Of a stretch of DNA of 29,211 nt, positions 16,083 to 22,996 are shown piece by piece. The first letter of the stretch is position 1. Every line of letters starts with the position of its first letter. The stretch covers positions 1-29,211 of the forward strand of contig UQIN01000026.1 of assembly GCA_900541035.1 (NCBI GenBank), written 5' to 3'. The position numbers were made by a program, and so were the translations under genes. A model generated the notes under the pieces. The model saw only the letters and a list, made by a program, of their open reading frames with translations, searched no databases and had not been told where the DNA came from. Source of the DNA: an uncultured Collinsella sp. (GTDB lineage Bacteria > Actinomycetota > Coriobacteriia > Coriobacteriales > Coriobacteriaceae).

Positions 16083-16958
16083 ATGGACATGACGGATATG
16101 ACGAGGGCGGCCGTGTCGCGCCGTCACTTTTTGCAGCTGGCGGGCGCCGGTATGCTTGCGCTGACGGGGACCGCGCTTACCGGTTGCGGCACCTCCACCA
16201 GCGGCGAGGGCTCCGACAAGGGGTCCAAGCTTGCGGCCATCAAGTCGCGTGGCCATCTGAATGCCGGCGTTAAGAAGGATGTTCCCGGCTATGGCTATTA
16301 CGACACCGCCAAGGGCCGCTTTGAGGGTATGGAAGTCGATTTGTGCTACCAGATCGCCGCTGCCGTCTTTGGCGTGAGCTACAAGGAGGCCCGCGCCCAG
16401 GAGCTTGTCGAGTTTACCGACGTAACGCCCAAGACGCGCGGCCCGCTGATCGATAACGGCCAACTCGACGTGGTCGCGGCGACCTACACTATCACCGACG
16501 AGCGCAAGAAGAGCTGGGATTTCTCGACGCCGTACCGCACCGACTACGTGGGACTCATGGTCAAGAAGCGTTCGGGTTTTACCTCGATTGAGGACCTGGA
16601 CGGCAAGATCATCGGCGTGAGCCAGGGTGCTACCACGCAGGGCCTGATCGAGCAGATGATTAAGGACAACGGCTTTAGCTGTAAGCCCGAGTTTAGGGCC
16701 TTTAGCGGCTACCCAATCATCAAGAGTTCGCTCGACGCCGGCAATATCGATGTCTTTGCCATGGACCGCTCCACGCTGGCCGGTTACATGAACGAGACCG
16801 TTGAGCTGCTGCAGCCCGAGGTCAAGTTTGGCGAGCAGGGCTACGGCGTGGCGACCAAGAAGGGCTGCGACCTTTCGGCCGTGGTCGATCAGGTGATTTG
16901 CGATCGCCTGGCCGACGGCTGGCTCGACCAAGAGGTCAAGACCTGGGGTCTTGTATAG
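16083..16958 (+). CDS. Amino-acid ABC transporter substrate-binding lipoprotein (glutamate/aspartate-type)
   Basis: This protein captures the amino acid outside the cell and delivers it to the permease pair. It has 291 aa. The signal peptide has a twin-arginine motif (SRRHFLQL, residues 12-19) and then a lipobox ALTGC, with Cys35 as the lipidated residue, so it is probably a Tat-exported lipoprotein. The mature part is a family 3 binding protein: HLNAGVKKDVPGYGYYD, GRFEGMEVDLCYQIA, VVAATYTITDERKKSWDFSTPY, ISVGQ-like GVSQGATTQG and AMDRSTLAGY. The VKKDVP...G(Y/K) start and TITDERK fit glutamate/aspartate-type receptors, but the ligand is inferred. ATG 16083 has AGGTG 5 nt upstream; GTG 16080 or ATG 16098 are possible. 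Confidence 0.92.
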   Translation: MDMTDMTRAAVSRRHFLQLAGAGMLALTGTALTGCGTSTSGEGSDKGSKLAAIKSRGHLNAGVKKDVPGYGYYDTAKGRFEGMEVDLCYQIAAAVFGVSYKEARAQELVEFTDVTPKTRGPLIDNGQLDVVAATYTITDERKKSWDFSTPYRTDYVGLMVKKRSGFTSIEDLDGKIIGVSQGATTQGLIEQMIKDNGFSCKPEFRAFSGYPIIKSSLDAGNIDVFAMDRSTLAGYMNETVELLQPEVKFGEQGYGVATKKGCDLSAVVDQVICDRLADGWLDQEVKTWGLV

Positions 16959-16983
16959 GCGCATCGTCCAAGGAAGGAATCAA

Positions 16984-17730
16984 ATGCTCGAAGGATTATT
17001 TGACGCCGACCGTTGGTCGACGACATTTCAAAACATGGGGCCCTTCTGGGAGGGCTTTGGCGTGACGCTACAGGTGGTCGTTGCCGGTCTGCTGCTGTCG
17101 CTGGTGCTGGGCACGCTACTGGGTGTGTTCTCTACCACTCGCTCGCGCGTGTTGCGCGCCATAAGCCGCGTGTACGTGGAGTTTTACCAGAACACCCCGT
17201 TGCCCGTGCAGGTGCTCTTTATGTACATGGCCGGACCGCAGTTTTTGCAGGCCATAACCGGTGCCGACCAGCCGGTGCGCATCGCGCCGTTCGTGCTGGG
17301 CTTCTTGGGCGTGGGTCTGTATCACGCGGCCTACATTTCGGAGGTCATCCGCACCGGTATCGAGGCGGTTCCGCGCGGTCAGATGGAGGCGGCCCAGAGC
17401 CAGGGCTTCACCCGTGCGCAGGCGTACTGGTACATCGTGCTGCCTCAGACATTCAAGATCATTTTGCCGCCGCTGTGTAACCAGGCGCTCAACCTGGTCA
17501 AGAACACGTCGGTGCTGGCACTTGTGGCCGGCGGCGACCTTATGTACCGTTCCGACAACTTTGTGAGTCTGTATGGTTACCTGCAGGGATACATCGTCTG
17601 CTGCCTTATGTACTTCATCATATGCTTTCCGCTCGCCATGCTGGTGCAGTGGCTCGAGCGCCGCTCCAAGGAGCGTCCGCGCGGCGTGAGCCTGGCCGAG
17701 CTGGGGCTCGACAACGTAGAGGAGGCCTAG
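16984..17730 (+). CDS. Amino-acid ABC transporter permease 1 (HisM/GluC type)
   Basis: This is one of two inner-membrane channel subunits of the importer. The protein has 248 aa. It has FWEGFGVTLQVVVAGLLLSLVLG (first span), YVEFYQNTPLPVQVLFMYM, and the EAA loop EAAQSQGFTRAQAYWYIVLPQTFKIILPPL, which docks on the ATPase. About five spans are visible. ATG 16984 has AAGGAAGG 6 nt upstream and comes 25 bp after the binding-protein stop. The next permease starts 3 bp after its stop. Confidence 0.94.
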   Translation: MLEGLFDADRWSTTFQNMGPFWEGFGVTLQVVVAGLLLSLVLGTLLGVFSTTRSRVLRAISRVYVEFYQNTPLPVQVLFMYMAGPQFLQAITGADQPVRIAPFVLGFLGVGLYHAAYISEVIRTGIEAVPRGQMEAAQSQGFTRAQAYWYIVLPQTFKIILPPLCNQALNLVKNTSVLALVAGGDLMYRSDNFVSLYGYLQGYIVCCLMYFIICFPLAMLVQWLERRSKERPRGVSLAELGLDNVEEA

Positions 17731-17733
17731 CGC

Positions 17734-18372
17734 ATGGAAATCTTCAACGCGACCAACCTGCTCTACATTTGGGGCGGCTTTGTTAAGACCATCGAGATCT
17801 CGGCGCTGTCGATCTTTTTCTCGCTCATCTTTGGCACGGTACTGGCGCTCGTTAAGAGCTATGCGCCCCGCCCGTTCCGTATTTTGGTAAGCGCCTATAT
17901 CGAGCTGTTCCGTTGCACGCCAAACCTGCTGTGGATCCTGTTTATCTACTTTACGGTGCAGGGTTTGGACATTGTGATTTCGACCATCGCCTTTACGCTG
18001 TTTACCAGCGCCGTTATGGCCGAGATTGTGCGCGGCGGCCTCAACTCGATTCCGCGCGGCCAGTTTGAGGCGGCGCAGAGCCAGGGCTTTGGCTTCTTTG
18101 CCACCATGCGCTACATCATTCTGCCGCAGACGTTTAAGACGATCATTCCGGCGCTGTTTAGCCAGTGCACGACCGTCATCAAGGACAGCTCGTATCTTTC
18201 GGGCATTAACGTGGCCGAGCTCATGTACACGGCTAACGTCGTGATGGCCCACGCGATCGACCTGTCGCAGGTGCTTATGCTCTACGGCCTGGTGTTTGCG
18301 ATGTACTTTGTGCTCAACTTTGGTATCTCGCTGCTGGTTCGCGCATATCAGAGGCGAATGGTGGCAGCGTAG
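17734..18372 (+). CDS. Amino-acid ABC transporter permease 2 (HisQ/GluD type)
   Basis: This is the second channel subunit, probably pairing with permease 1 as a heterodimer. The protein has 212 aa. It has FVKTIEISALSIFFSLIFGT (first span), YIELFRCTPNLLWILFIYFT, an EAA loop (EAAQSQGFGFFATMRYIILPQTFKTIIPAL) and KDSSYLSGINVAELMYTAN, typical of the family. ATG 17734 lies 3 nt after the previous stop, with GAGGAGG in the end of that gene. A REP-like hairpin starts 3 nt after its stop and may reduce expression of the kinase-like gene behind it. Confidence 0.93.
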   Translation: MEIFNATNLLYIWGGFVKTIEISALSIFFSLIFGTVLALVKSYAPRPFRILVSAYIELFRCTPNLLWILFIYFTVQGLDIVISTIAFTLFTSAVMAEIVRGGLNSIPRGQFEAAQSQGFGFFATMRYIILPQTFKTIIPALFSQCTTVIKDSSYLSGINVAELMYTANVVMAHAIDLSQVLMLYGLVFAMYFVLNFGISLLVRAYQRRMVAA

Positions 18373-18374
18373 AA

Positions 18375-18403
18375 TGTGGCAAAGGGACAGCCCCTTTGTC
18401 ACA
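18375..18403. repeat. REP-like hairpin with GGGACAG core between permease 2 and the kinase-like gene
   Basis: TGTGGCAAAGGG (18375-18386), loop ACAG, and CCCCTTTGTCACA (18391-18403) form a stem with one mismatch or wobble. Core and arms (CAAAGGGGACAG / CCTTTGT) match the hairpins at 19060 and 19397. It occupies most of the short gap between two genes and ends 17 nt before the next start codon. Confidence 0.75.
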
Positions 18404-18420
18404 TAGAGAAAGGAATCGCG

Positions 18421-19044
18421 ATGAGCGATCTGGAGAACAAGAAGAATCCTGTGGTCATTACCATCGCGCGCGACTTTGGCGCCGAGGGCCACGAGATTGG
18501 TCGTATCCTCGCCGATGAGCTGGGGATTCCGCTGTACGATAACGAGCTGCTGGTGCGTGCTTCGCTGCGCGCGGGCGAGTCGCTCGACAAGATGGCCGCC
18601 TACGACGAGCGCCTGGCCGTGGAGAACATGGCGTTTCTGCCCGACCGCTACGATGCGCGTTCGTACTCGGACAAGTTGTTCCAAAAGATGAGCCAGGTGA
18701 TTTTGGATCTGGGTGAGACCGAGAGCTGCATTATCGAAGGCCGTCTGTCCGATTATCTGCTGCGCAACAACCCCAACCACATCGCCGTGCTGGTGACTGC
18801 GCCCTTTGAGGACCGCGTCGAGATCGTGCGCAAGAAGCGCGGACTTAACAAAAAGAAAGGCGCCAAGCTGGTCAAGCAGCAGCAGAAGGCGCGCGAGGCG
18901 TTCTATAAGCGCTATAGCGCCGGAAAGTGGAAGATGACGAGCGGTAAGGACATCGTCGTCAACCGCGCCAAGCTGGGCCGCGAGGGCTGCAAAGACGTCA
19001 TCGCGGCGGCCTACCGCTACAAGCTGGCACAGCTCGAGGGCTAA
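18421..19044 (+). CDS. Cytidylate-kinase-like family protein
   Basis: The protein has 207 aa and fits the cytidylate-kinase-like family (PF13189). It starts with VVITIARDFGAEGHEIGRILADELGIPLYDNELL, where most members have a SREFGSGGREIG P-loop; here the glycine loop is DFGAEGHEIG. Later features are IIEGRLSDYLLRN (Walker-B-like strand), VTAPFEDRVEIV and a basic stretch RKKRGLNKKKGAKLVKQQQKAREAFYKRY for phosphate binding and lid. DIVVNRAKLG near the end is also typical. The substrate is not known and real CMP kinase (cmk) is longer and different. ATG 18421 has GAAAGGA 6 nt upstream. It follows the amino-acid transporter genes, but no functional link is evident. Confidence 0.8.
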   Translation: MSDLENKKNPVVITIARDFGAEGHEIGRILADELGIPLYDNELLVRASLRAGESLDKMAAYDERLAVENMAFLPDRYDARSYSDKLFQKMSQVILDLGETESCIIEGRLSDYLLRNNPNHIAVLVTAPFEDRVEIVRKKRGLNKKKGAKLVKQQQKAREAFYKRYSAGKWKMTSGKDIVVNRAKLGREGCKDVIAAAYRYKLAQLEG

Positions 19045-19059
19045 CCGCAGCCGAGCGAG

Positions 19060-19106
19060 AACCACCACAAAGGGGCACAGGCACCTTTGTGGTGGTTTTT
19101 GTTTTT
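19060..19106 (+). terminator. Terminator after the kinase-like gene (REP-like stem)
   Basis: AACCACCACAAAGG (19060-19073) is fully complementary to 19084-19097, with loop GGCACAGGCA, and TTTGTTTTT follows. The 14-bp stem and T-run are a clear terminator. The same stem, with G for A at one position, recurs inverted at 19397-19431. Confidence 0.9.
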
Positions 19107-19156
19107 AGGCCGAGGGGAAGGCCTTGGCGGCAGTGCCTATCCTCGGCTTTTGCAAA

Positions 19157-19374
19157 ATCTCGATCTGTAACACCAAGCCAGCGAAAATGGCTCTAACTGT
19201 TACAGATTTAGATGAATCGTTCGGCCGTCAGCCCAACGTCTTGATCTGTAACATCAGGCGGCATATTTGGTCTCTAACTGTTACAGATTGAGATGCAGCG
19301 TGGGCGGCCGGCACAATATCTCGATCTGTAACAACTGCAAGGCTCAACGGGCTCCACGTGTTACAGATCGAGAC
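19157..19374. repeat. Array of six 16-mers in alternating orientation (ATCTGTAACA core)
   Basis: Six copies of RTCTNRATCTGTAACA lie at 19157, 19198, 19238, 19279, 19318 and 19359, alternately on the plus and minus strands. The 10-mer ATCTGTAACA is identical in all six. Start-to-start spacing is 41, 40, 41, 39, 41 bp. They form three 57-bp units (16 + 25 + 16), with 24 and 23 bp between units. The intervening sequences differ, although the end of the first and third share CTCTAAC. It lies between convergent transcripts, each with its own terminator, so little transcription is expected through it. No known element is recognised. Confidence 0.9.
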
Positions 19375-19396
19375 AAAACGACCGATCAAACCACAA

Positions 19397-19431
19397 ACCG
19401 CCACAAAGGTGCCTGTCCCCTTTGTGGCGGT
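19397..19431. repeat. REP-like hairpin, inverted partner of the hairpin at 19060
   Basis: ACCGCCACAAAGG (19397-19409) is fully complementary to 19419-19431. On the minus strand the loop reads GGACAGGCA, nearly the loop of the hairpin at 19060. Together the two bracket the six-copy array. It lacks a good T-run on either strand. Confidence 0.8.
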
Positions 19432-19444
19432 CGGGCGGCCGGCG

Positions 19445-19486
19445 TAGAAAAAAGTCCCCGCCGGGCGTGTGCTCGACGGGGACTTT
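19445..19486 (-). terminator. Intrinsic terminator of the nfnA-nfnB operon
   Basis: On the minus strand AAAGTCCCCG (19486-19477) pairs with CGGGGACTTT (19460-19451), and the U-tract TTTTTT follows. It lies 29 nt after the nfnB stop. Confidence 0.92.
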
Positions 19487-19514
19487 GCCGTTTGGTGGCT
19501 AGTGCTGTAGGTGA

Positions 19515-20924
19515 TTACTCGCCCAACAGGCTCTTGGTGATGGAAGCGGCGGCCTTCTTGCCGGCGCCCATCGCCAGAATGACCGTAGCGGCACCGGTGA
19601 CGATGTCGCCGCCAGCCCAGATGCGGGGATCGGTGGTCTGGCCGGTCTCCTCGTCGGCGACGATGTAGCCCCACTTGTTGAGCTCCATCTTGCCGCCGAT
19701 CTTCTTTGCGAAGGGGTTGGCGTTGGTGCCGATAGCCGAAATAGCGACGTCGCAGGGGATCTCCTCGATGGCGCCCTCGATGGGCACCGGGCGACGACGG
19801 CCGGACTCGTCGGGCTCGCCGAGTTCCATCTTCTGGACCTTGACGGCGCACACGGAGCCGTCCTCGCCAGCGACAAACTCGAGCGGGGAGACGAGCGGCA
19901 GAACCTCGACGCCTTCGGCCTTAGCATGGTGCAGCTCGGCGCGACGGCAGGGCATCTCGTCCTCGGTACGACGGTAGGCGATGATGGCATGCTCGGCGCC
20001 CAGGCGCTTGGCAGTACGGACGGCGTCCATAGCCACGTTGCCGCCGCCAAAGACGACGACGTTCTTGCCGTGCTTGGTGGGGGTGTCGTACTCGGGGAAC
20101 TTGTTGGCCTTCATCAGGTTCACGCGGGTGAGGTACTCGTTCGCGAAGAAGACGTTGGGCAGGTTCTCGCCGGGGACGTTGAGGAACTTGGGCAGGCCAG
20201 CGCCGGTCGCCACGTAGATGGCGTCGAAGCCCTGCTCGAACAGCTCCTCGGCCGTGGCCATGTTGCCCACGACGGAGTTGTACTCAAACTTGACGCCCAT
20301 GTCCTCCAGGCCGTCAATCTCGCGCTTGACGACCGCCTTGGGCAGACGGAACTCGGGGATGCCGTAGACCAGCACGCCGCCGCCGGTGAAGAAGGCCTCG
20401 AAGACGGTAACGTCAAAGCCGTTACGGGCGAGCTCGCCGGCGCAGGTGATGCCGGACGGGCCGGAGCCGACGACGGCGACCTTCTTGCCGTTCTTGGGGG
20501 CCATCTTGGGCGTGGAGGCGAGCTCGGGGCGATCACCCAGGAAGCGCTCGAGCTGGCCGATGGCCACGGGCTCGGACTTCTTACCACGGATGCACTTGCC
20601 CTCGCACTGGTTCTCCTGCGGGCAGACGCGGCCGCAGATGGCGGGAAGCATGGAGTCCTCGCGGATGGTATCGAGAGCGCCGCCGAAGTCCTTCGCGCGG
20701 ATCTGCTCGATAAAGCGGGGGATGTTGATGTTGACGGGGCAGCCCTCAACACAGAACGGCTTCTTGCAGTTGAGGCAGCGCTCGGCCTCGGCCAGCGCCA
20801 TCTCCTCGGTGAAGCCCTTGTCGACGGGGCGGAAGTCGCAGGCGCGCTCGGCAGCCGGCTCCTCGTTATCGGGGGTGCGGGGCGACTTCATATCGGCAAC
20901 GAAACGACCGTTAACTAGTGGCAT
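19515..20924 (-). CDS. nfnB: NADH-dependent ferredoxin:NADP oxidoreductase subunit B (GltD-like; NfnB/SudA)
   Basis: NfnB with NfnA catalyses a flavin-based electron-bifurcating exchange between NADPH, NAD and ferredoxin in anaerobes. The protein has 469 aa, close to Thermotoga/Clostridium NfnB and GltD-like proteins. The N-terminal CLNCKKPFCVEGCPVNINIP and CGRVCPQENQCEGKCIRG hold cysteines for two [4Fe-4S] clusters. The FAD-binding loop VAVVGSGPSGITCAGEL and FEAFFTGGGVLVYGIPEFRLPK follow. The second dinucleotide site is VVVFGGGNVAMDAVRTA, and AGGDIVTGAATVILAMGAGKKAA closes the flavin site. GltD of glutamate synthase is the alternative, but no gltB lies nearby and the overlapping neighbour is NfnA-like. 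ATG at 20924 overlaps the nfnA stop by 10 bp. Confidence 0.9.
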   Translation of the reverse strand: MPLVNGRFVADMKSPRTPDNEEPAAERACDFRPVDKGFTEEMALAEAERCLNCKKPFCVEGCPVNINIPRFIEQIRAKDFGGALDTIREDSMLPAICGRVCPQENQCEGKCIRGKKSEPVAIGQLERFLGDRPELASTPKMAPKNGKKVAVVGSGPSGITCAGELARNGFDVTVFEAFFTGGGVLVYGIPEFRLPKAVVKREIDGLEDMGVKFEYNSVVGNMATAEELFEQGFDAIYVATGAGLPKFLNVPGENLPNVFFANEYLTRVNLMKANKFPEYDTPTKHGKNVVVFGGGNVAMDAVRTAKRLGAEHAIIAYRRTEDEMPCRRAELHHAKAEGVEVLPLVSPLEFVAGEDGSVCAVKVQKMELGEPDESGRRRPVPIEGAIEEIPCDVAISAIGTNANPFAKKIGGKMELNKWGYIVADEETGQTTDPRIWAGGDIVTGAATVILAMGAGKKAAASITKSLLGE

Positions 20925-21754
20925 GCGCAGCTCTTTTCCTCATAGGCCTTGAGGGATTCGCCCTCTTCGGAACGGTAAGCGGCCTGGCGGGCACGAAGGT
21001 CATCCCAGTCGACCAGGGTGGCATCGAAGTCGGGGCCGTCGACGCAAGCGAACTTGGTCACGCCGCCCACCTCGACACGGCAGCAGCCGCACATGCCGGT
21101 GCCGTCAACCATGATGGGGTTGAGCGACGCGGTGATGGGGGTGTCGTACTTCTGGGCGGTGAGGGTCGAGAACTTCATCATCGGAACGGGGCCGACGCAG
21201 AAGACCTGGCTCACGGCCTTGTCCTGCAGCAGGCGCTCCAGCGGAGCGGTGACAACGCCCTGCTCGCCGTAGGAACCGTCATCGGTGGTGATGTGGATGT
21301 GGTCCTCGTCGAGGAGCTCGCGGAACTGATCCTCCATGAGCAGGAGGTCCTTGGTGCGGGCGCCCATGATGGCGTGCACCTCGTGGCCGGTCTCGACCAG
21401 GTGCTTGGCGACCGGGAAGGCAATTGCCAGACCGACGCCGCCGCCAATGACGGCGCAGGGGCCCTCGGCCATCTCGGTGGGAACGCCCAGCGGGCCCACG
21501 ACGTCGCGCAGCGACTCGCCGGCCTCGTAGGTGGACAGCATCTCGGTGGTCTTGCCGATCACCATGAAGATGAACTCGACCCAGCCCTCGTCACCATTCC
21601 AGCCGGCCAGGGTAAACGGGACGCGCTCGCCCGTCTCGTTGGCGCGAACCATGAGGAACTGTCCAGCGTGCGCATGTTTGGCGATTGCAGGCGCCTCGAT
21701 GCGGAACTTGAACACCTTCTCCGAGAACTGCGTCTTCTCCAGGATCTTATACAT
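20915..21754 (-). CDS. nfnA: NADH-dependent ferredoxin:NADP oxidoreductase subunit A (sulfide/dihydroorotate-dehydrogenase-type FAD/NAD protein)
   Basis: The protein has 279 aa. It starts directly in the ferredoxin-reductase-like beta barrel (FKFRIEAPAIAKHAHAGQFLMVRA) with the FAD motif RVPFTLAGW. The NAD domain starts at AVIGGGVGLAIAFPVAKHL. The [2Fe-2S] ligands are in GTGMCGCCRV and FACVDGPDF near the end. It is paired with NfnB, and the 10-bp overlap implies equimolar synthesis. PyrK, the dihydroorotate dehydrogenase partner, is a near relative, but no pyrD is adjacent. ATG at 21754 has GAGAGGGG 6 nt upstream. Upstream in-frame codons back to 21859 are not family-like. A TATAAT lies about 100 nt upstream. 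Confidence 0.9.
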   Translation of the reverse strand: MYKILEKTQFSEKVFKFRIEAPAIAKHAHAGQFLMVRANETGERVPFTLAGWNGDEGWVEFIFMVIGKTTEMLSTYEAGESLRDVVGPLGVPTEMAEGPCAVIGGGVGLAIAFPVAKHLVETGHEVHAIMGARTKDLLLMEDQFRELLDEDHIHITTDDGSYGEQGVVTAPLERLLQDKAVSQVFCVGPVPMMKFSTLTAQKYDTPITASLNPIMVDGTGMCGCCRVEVGGVTKFACVDGPDFDATLVDWDDLRARQAAYRSEEGESLKAYEEKSCACH

Positions 21755-21859
21755 AGAACCCCTCTCTTGTAAGGGCTGCCGAACCGTGCCTCCACGGAAA
21801 TGGACGGTAGCCCGAATAAAACCGTACGCGCACAGGCGTTGTGCAAACATACGGTGCAA

Positions 21860-21865
21860 ATTATA
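21860..21865 (-). promoter_or_regulatory. Probable nfnAB promoter -10
   Basis: The minus strand reads TATAAT here, about 105 nt upstream of nfnA, giving a leader of roughly 100 nt. A good -35 at 17 bp is not evident. The 373-bp gap 21755-22127 otherwise holds the REP hairpins and the 18-bp palindrome. Confidence 0.45.
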
Positions 21866-21928
21866 CCCTCATGGCCATGCCGTTTACGTGTTTCTTCGGC
21901 AGGTGGGAAAACGGTTTATCCCGTCTGA

Positions 21929-21967
21929 CCTACCAAAAAGGGACAGGTTTATTTTGGTCGGTTTTAT
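21929..21967 (+). repeat. REP-like hairpin (GGGACAGG loop), plus orientation
   Basis: CCTACCAAAA (21929-21938) pairs with TTTTGGTCGG (21952-21961), with one mismatch; the loop is AGGGACAGGTTTA, and TTTTAT follows. It is the same element as at 10690 and the inverse of the one at 22088-22126, but no plus-strand gene precedes it. Confidence 0.75.
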
Positions 21968-21980
21968 CAGGCAAAACGGC

Positions 21981-22022
21981 AAAGGGGGCCGGTCTCACGT
22001 TGCGGTGAGACCGGCCCCCTTT
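21981..22022. terminator. 18-bp perfect palindrome, probable terminator between pth and nfnA
   Basis: AAAGGGGGCCGGTCTCAC (21981-21998) is fully complementary to 22005-22022, with a 6-nt loop. It lies downstream of pth on the minus strand. After the stem the minus strand reads GCCGTTTTGCC, a weak U-tract. It is centred between two inverted REP-like hairpins. Confidence 0.7.
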
Positions 22023-22087
22023 GGGATGCTGTGTTTGTATGGCAGGACAGCGCTTAATGCGATGCAGTCGCGGCGGCGTTTCCGCAG

Positions 22088-22126
22088 ATAAAACCTGCCA
22101 AAATAAACCTGTCCCTAAATGGTAGG
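22088..22126 (-). terminator. REP-like terminator hairpin after pth
   Basis: On the minus strand CCTACCA (22126-22120) pairs with TGGCAGG (22100-22094), the loop contains AGGGACAGGTTTATT, and TTTTATC follows to 22088. It begins 1 nt after the pth stop codon, matching the position of the copy at 10690 relative to purF. Confidence 0.75.
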
Positions 22127-22127
22127 T

Positions 22128-22757
22128 TTAGTGTTTGCCGTTGGCGGAGGCGGCGCCGTTGACGTGGTCGCGGGCGTAGACCACGCCGTGCACGATCGCC
22201 AAGCCGGCGGCGTCGGCGGCGCGGGCGCAGGTGTCCTGGAAATCCTCGGCCTCGCGGGCGCGCAGCTGCTTGAGCACGTAGTCGGCGACGGCCATCTTGC
22301 CGGGAGGGTTGCCGATGCCGGTGCGGATGCGGCTAAAGTCGCGACTGCCCATCTTGTCGATGATGGAGCGAAGGCCGTTGTGGCCGGCATGGCCGCCGCC
22401 CACCTTGACGCGCACATCGCCGGCGGGAATATCGAGCTCGTCGTGGATTACGAGTAGCTCCTCGGCCTTGATTTTGTACTCGCGGCAGAGCTTGGAGATG
22501 GGACCGCCCGAGGTGTTCATGTACGATTGCGGCTTGACCAGCACGATCTGGCGCTTGCCGCCTTCTTCCTCGGGGTCGTTGATGTTGATGAGCGCGACCT
22601 CGGCGCCGGCCTGGTTTTTCCAGTACGTGACACCGGCCTGACGGGCCAGCTCATCGATCGCCTTAAAGCCGGCGTTGTGGCGGGTCTCGGCATATTCCTC
22701 ACCCGGGTTGCCAAGCCCGGCAACCATGCGAATCTTAAGCGGCTGTGCAGCTGCCAT
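22128..22757 (-). CDS. pth: Peptidyl-tRNA hydrolase
   Basis: Pth frees tRNAs from peptidyl-tRNA released by stalled ribosomes. The protein has 209 aa, typical. It has GLGNPG near the start, then His27 in RHNAGF (the catalytic histidine), KPQSYMNTSG, IHDELDIPAGDVRVKVGGGHAGHNGLRSI with the catalytic Asp, and FSRIRTGIGNP. All key residues are present. The ATG at 22757 has AAAGGAAG upstream; M11 would be an alternative, removing an eight-to-ten residue extension. It lies downstream of prs with a long hairpin in the gap. It may be read from the prs promoter unless that hairpin terminates transcription. Confidence 0.96.
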   Translation of the reverse strand: MAAAQPLKIRMVAGLGNPGEEYAETRHNAGFKAIDELARQAGVTYWKNQAGAEVALININDPEEEGGKRQIVLVKPQSYMNTSGGPISKLCREYKIKAEELLVIHDELDIPAGDVRVKVGGGHAGHNGLRSIIDKMGSRDFSRIRTGIGNPPGKMAVADYVLKQLRAREAEDFQDTCARAADAAGLAIVHGVVYARDHVNGAASANGKH

Positions 22758-22872
22758 AGGCTTCCTTTCGTTACATAAGAAGTTCGTTCAACGACAAAGG
22801 CTACCACGCCCGCCGAAGGCGAGGAAAGGGCACGGCAAAGTCATTTCAGAAAACAGCTGCCCCGAGACAGCA

Positions 22873-22973
22873 GGAAGCCCGGTAGGCCGGGAGGGGTTAT
22901 CTAAGCCGACATCCCGCAGCCGCGAAGCGGCGAGGACGTCGGCGTGATAACTCCGCAGGCCTACCGGGCTTCC
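22873..22973. repeat. Long hairpin 3 (GCGAAG-apex family)
   Basis: A 101-nt palindrome. The outer 16 bp (GGAAGCCCGGTAGGCC, 22873-22888, with 22958-22973) are perfect. Inside come GTTATC/GATAAC, then GCCGACATC/GACGTCGGC (8 of 9), and finally CCGC-GAA-GCGG containing GCGAAGC at 22922-22928. It starts 24 nt beyond the prs stop (minus strand). Its stems are unrelated to those at 4988 and 5229, but the build and the tip are the same, read on the plus strand in all three. It lacks a U-tract. Confidence 0.85.
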
Positions 22974-22996
22974 GGTGGGATGCGAGGGTCAAGCGA

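Noticed and set aside
19157..19374. CRISPR array
   Set aside because: The repeats are only 16 bp, alternate in orientation, number six, and no cas gene is in the window.
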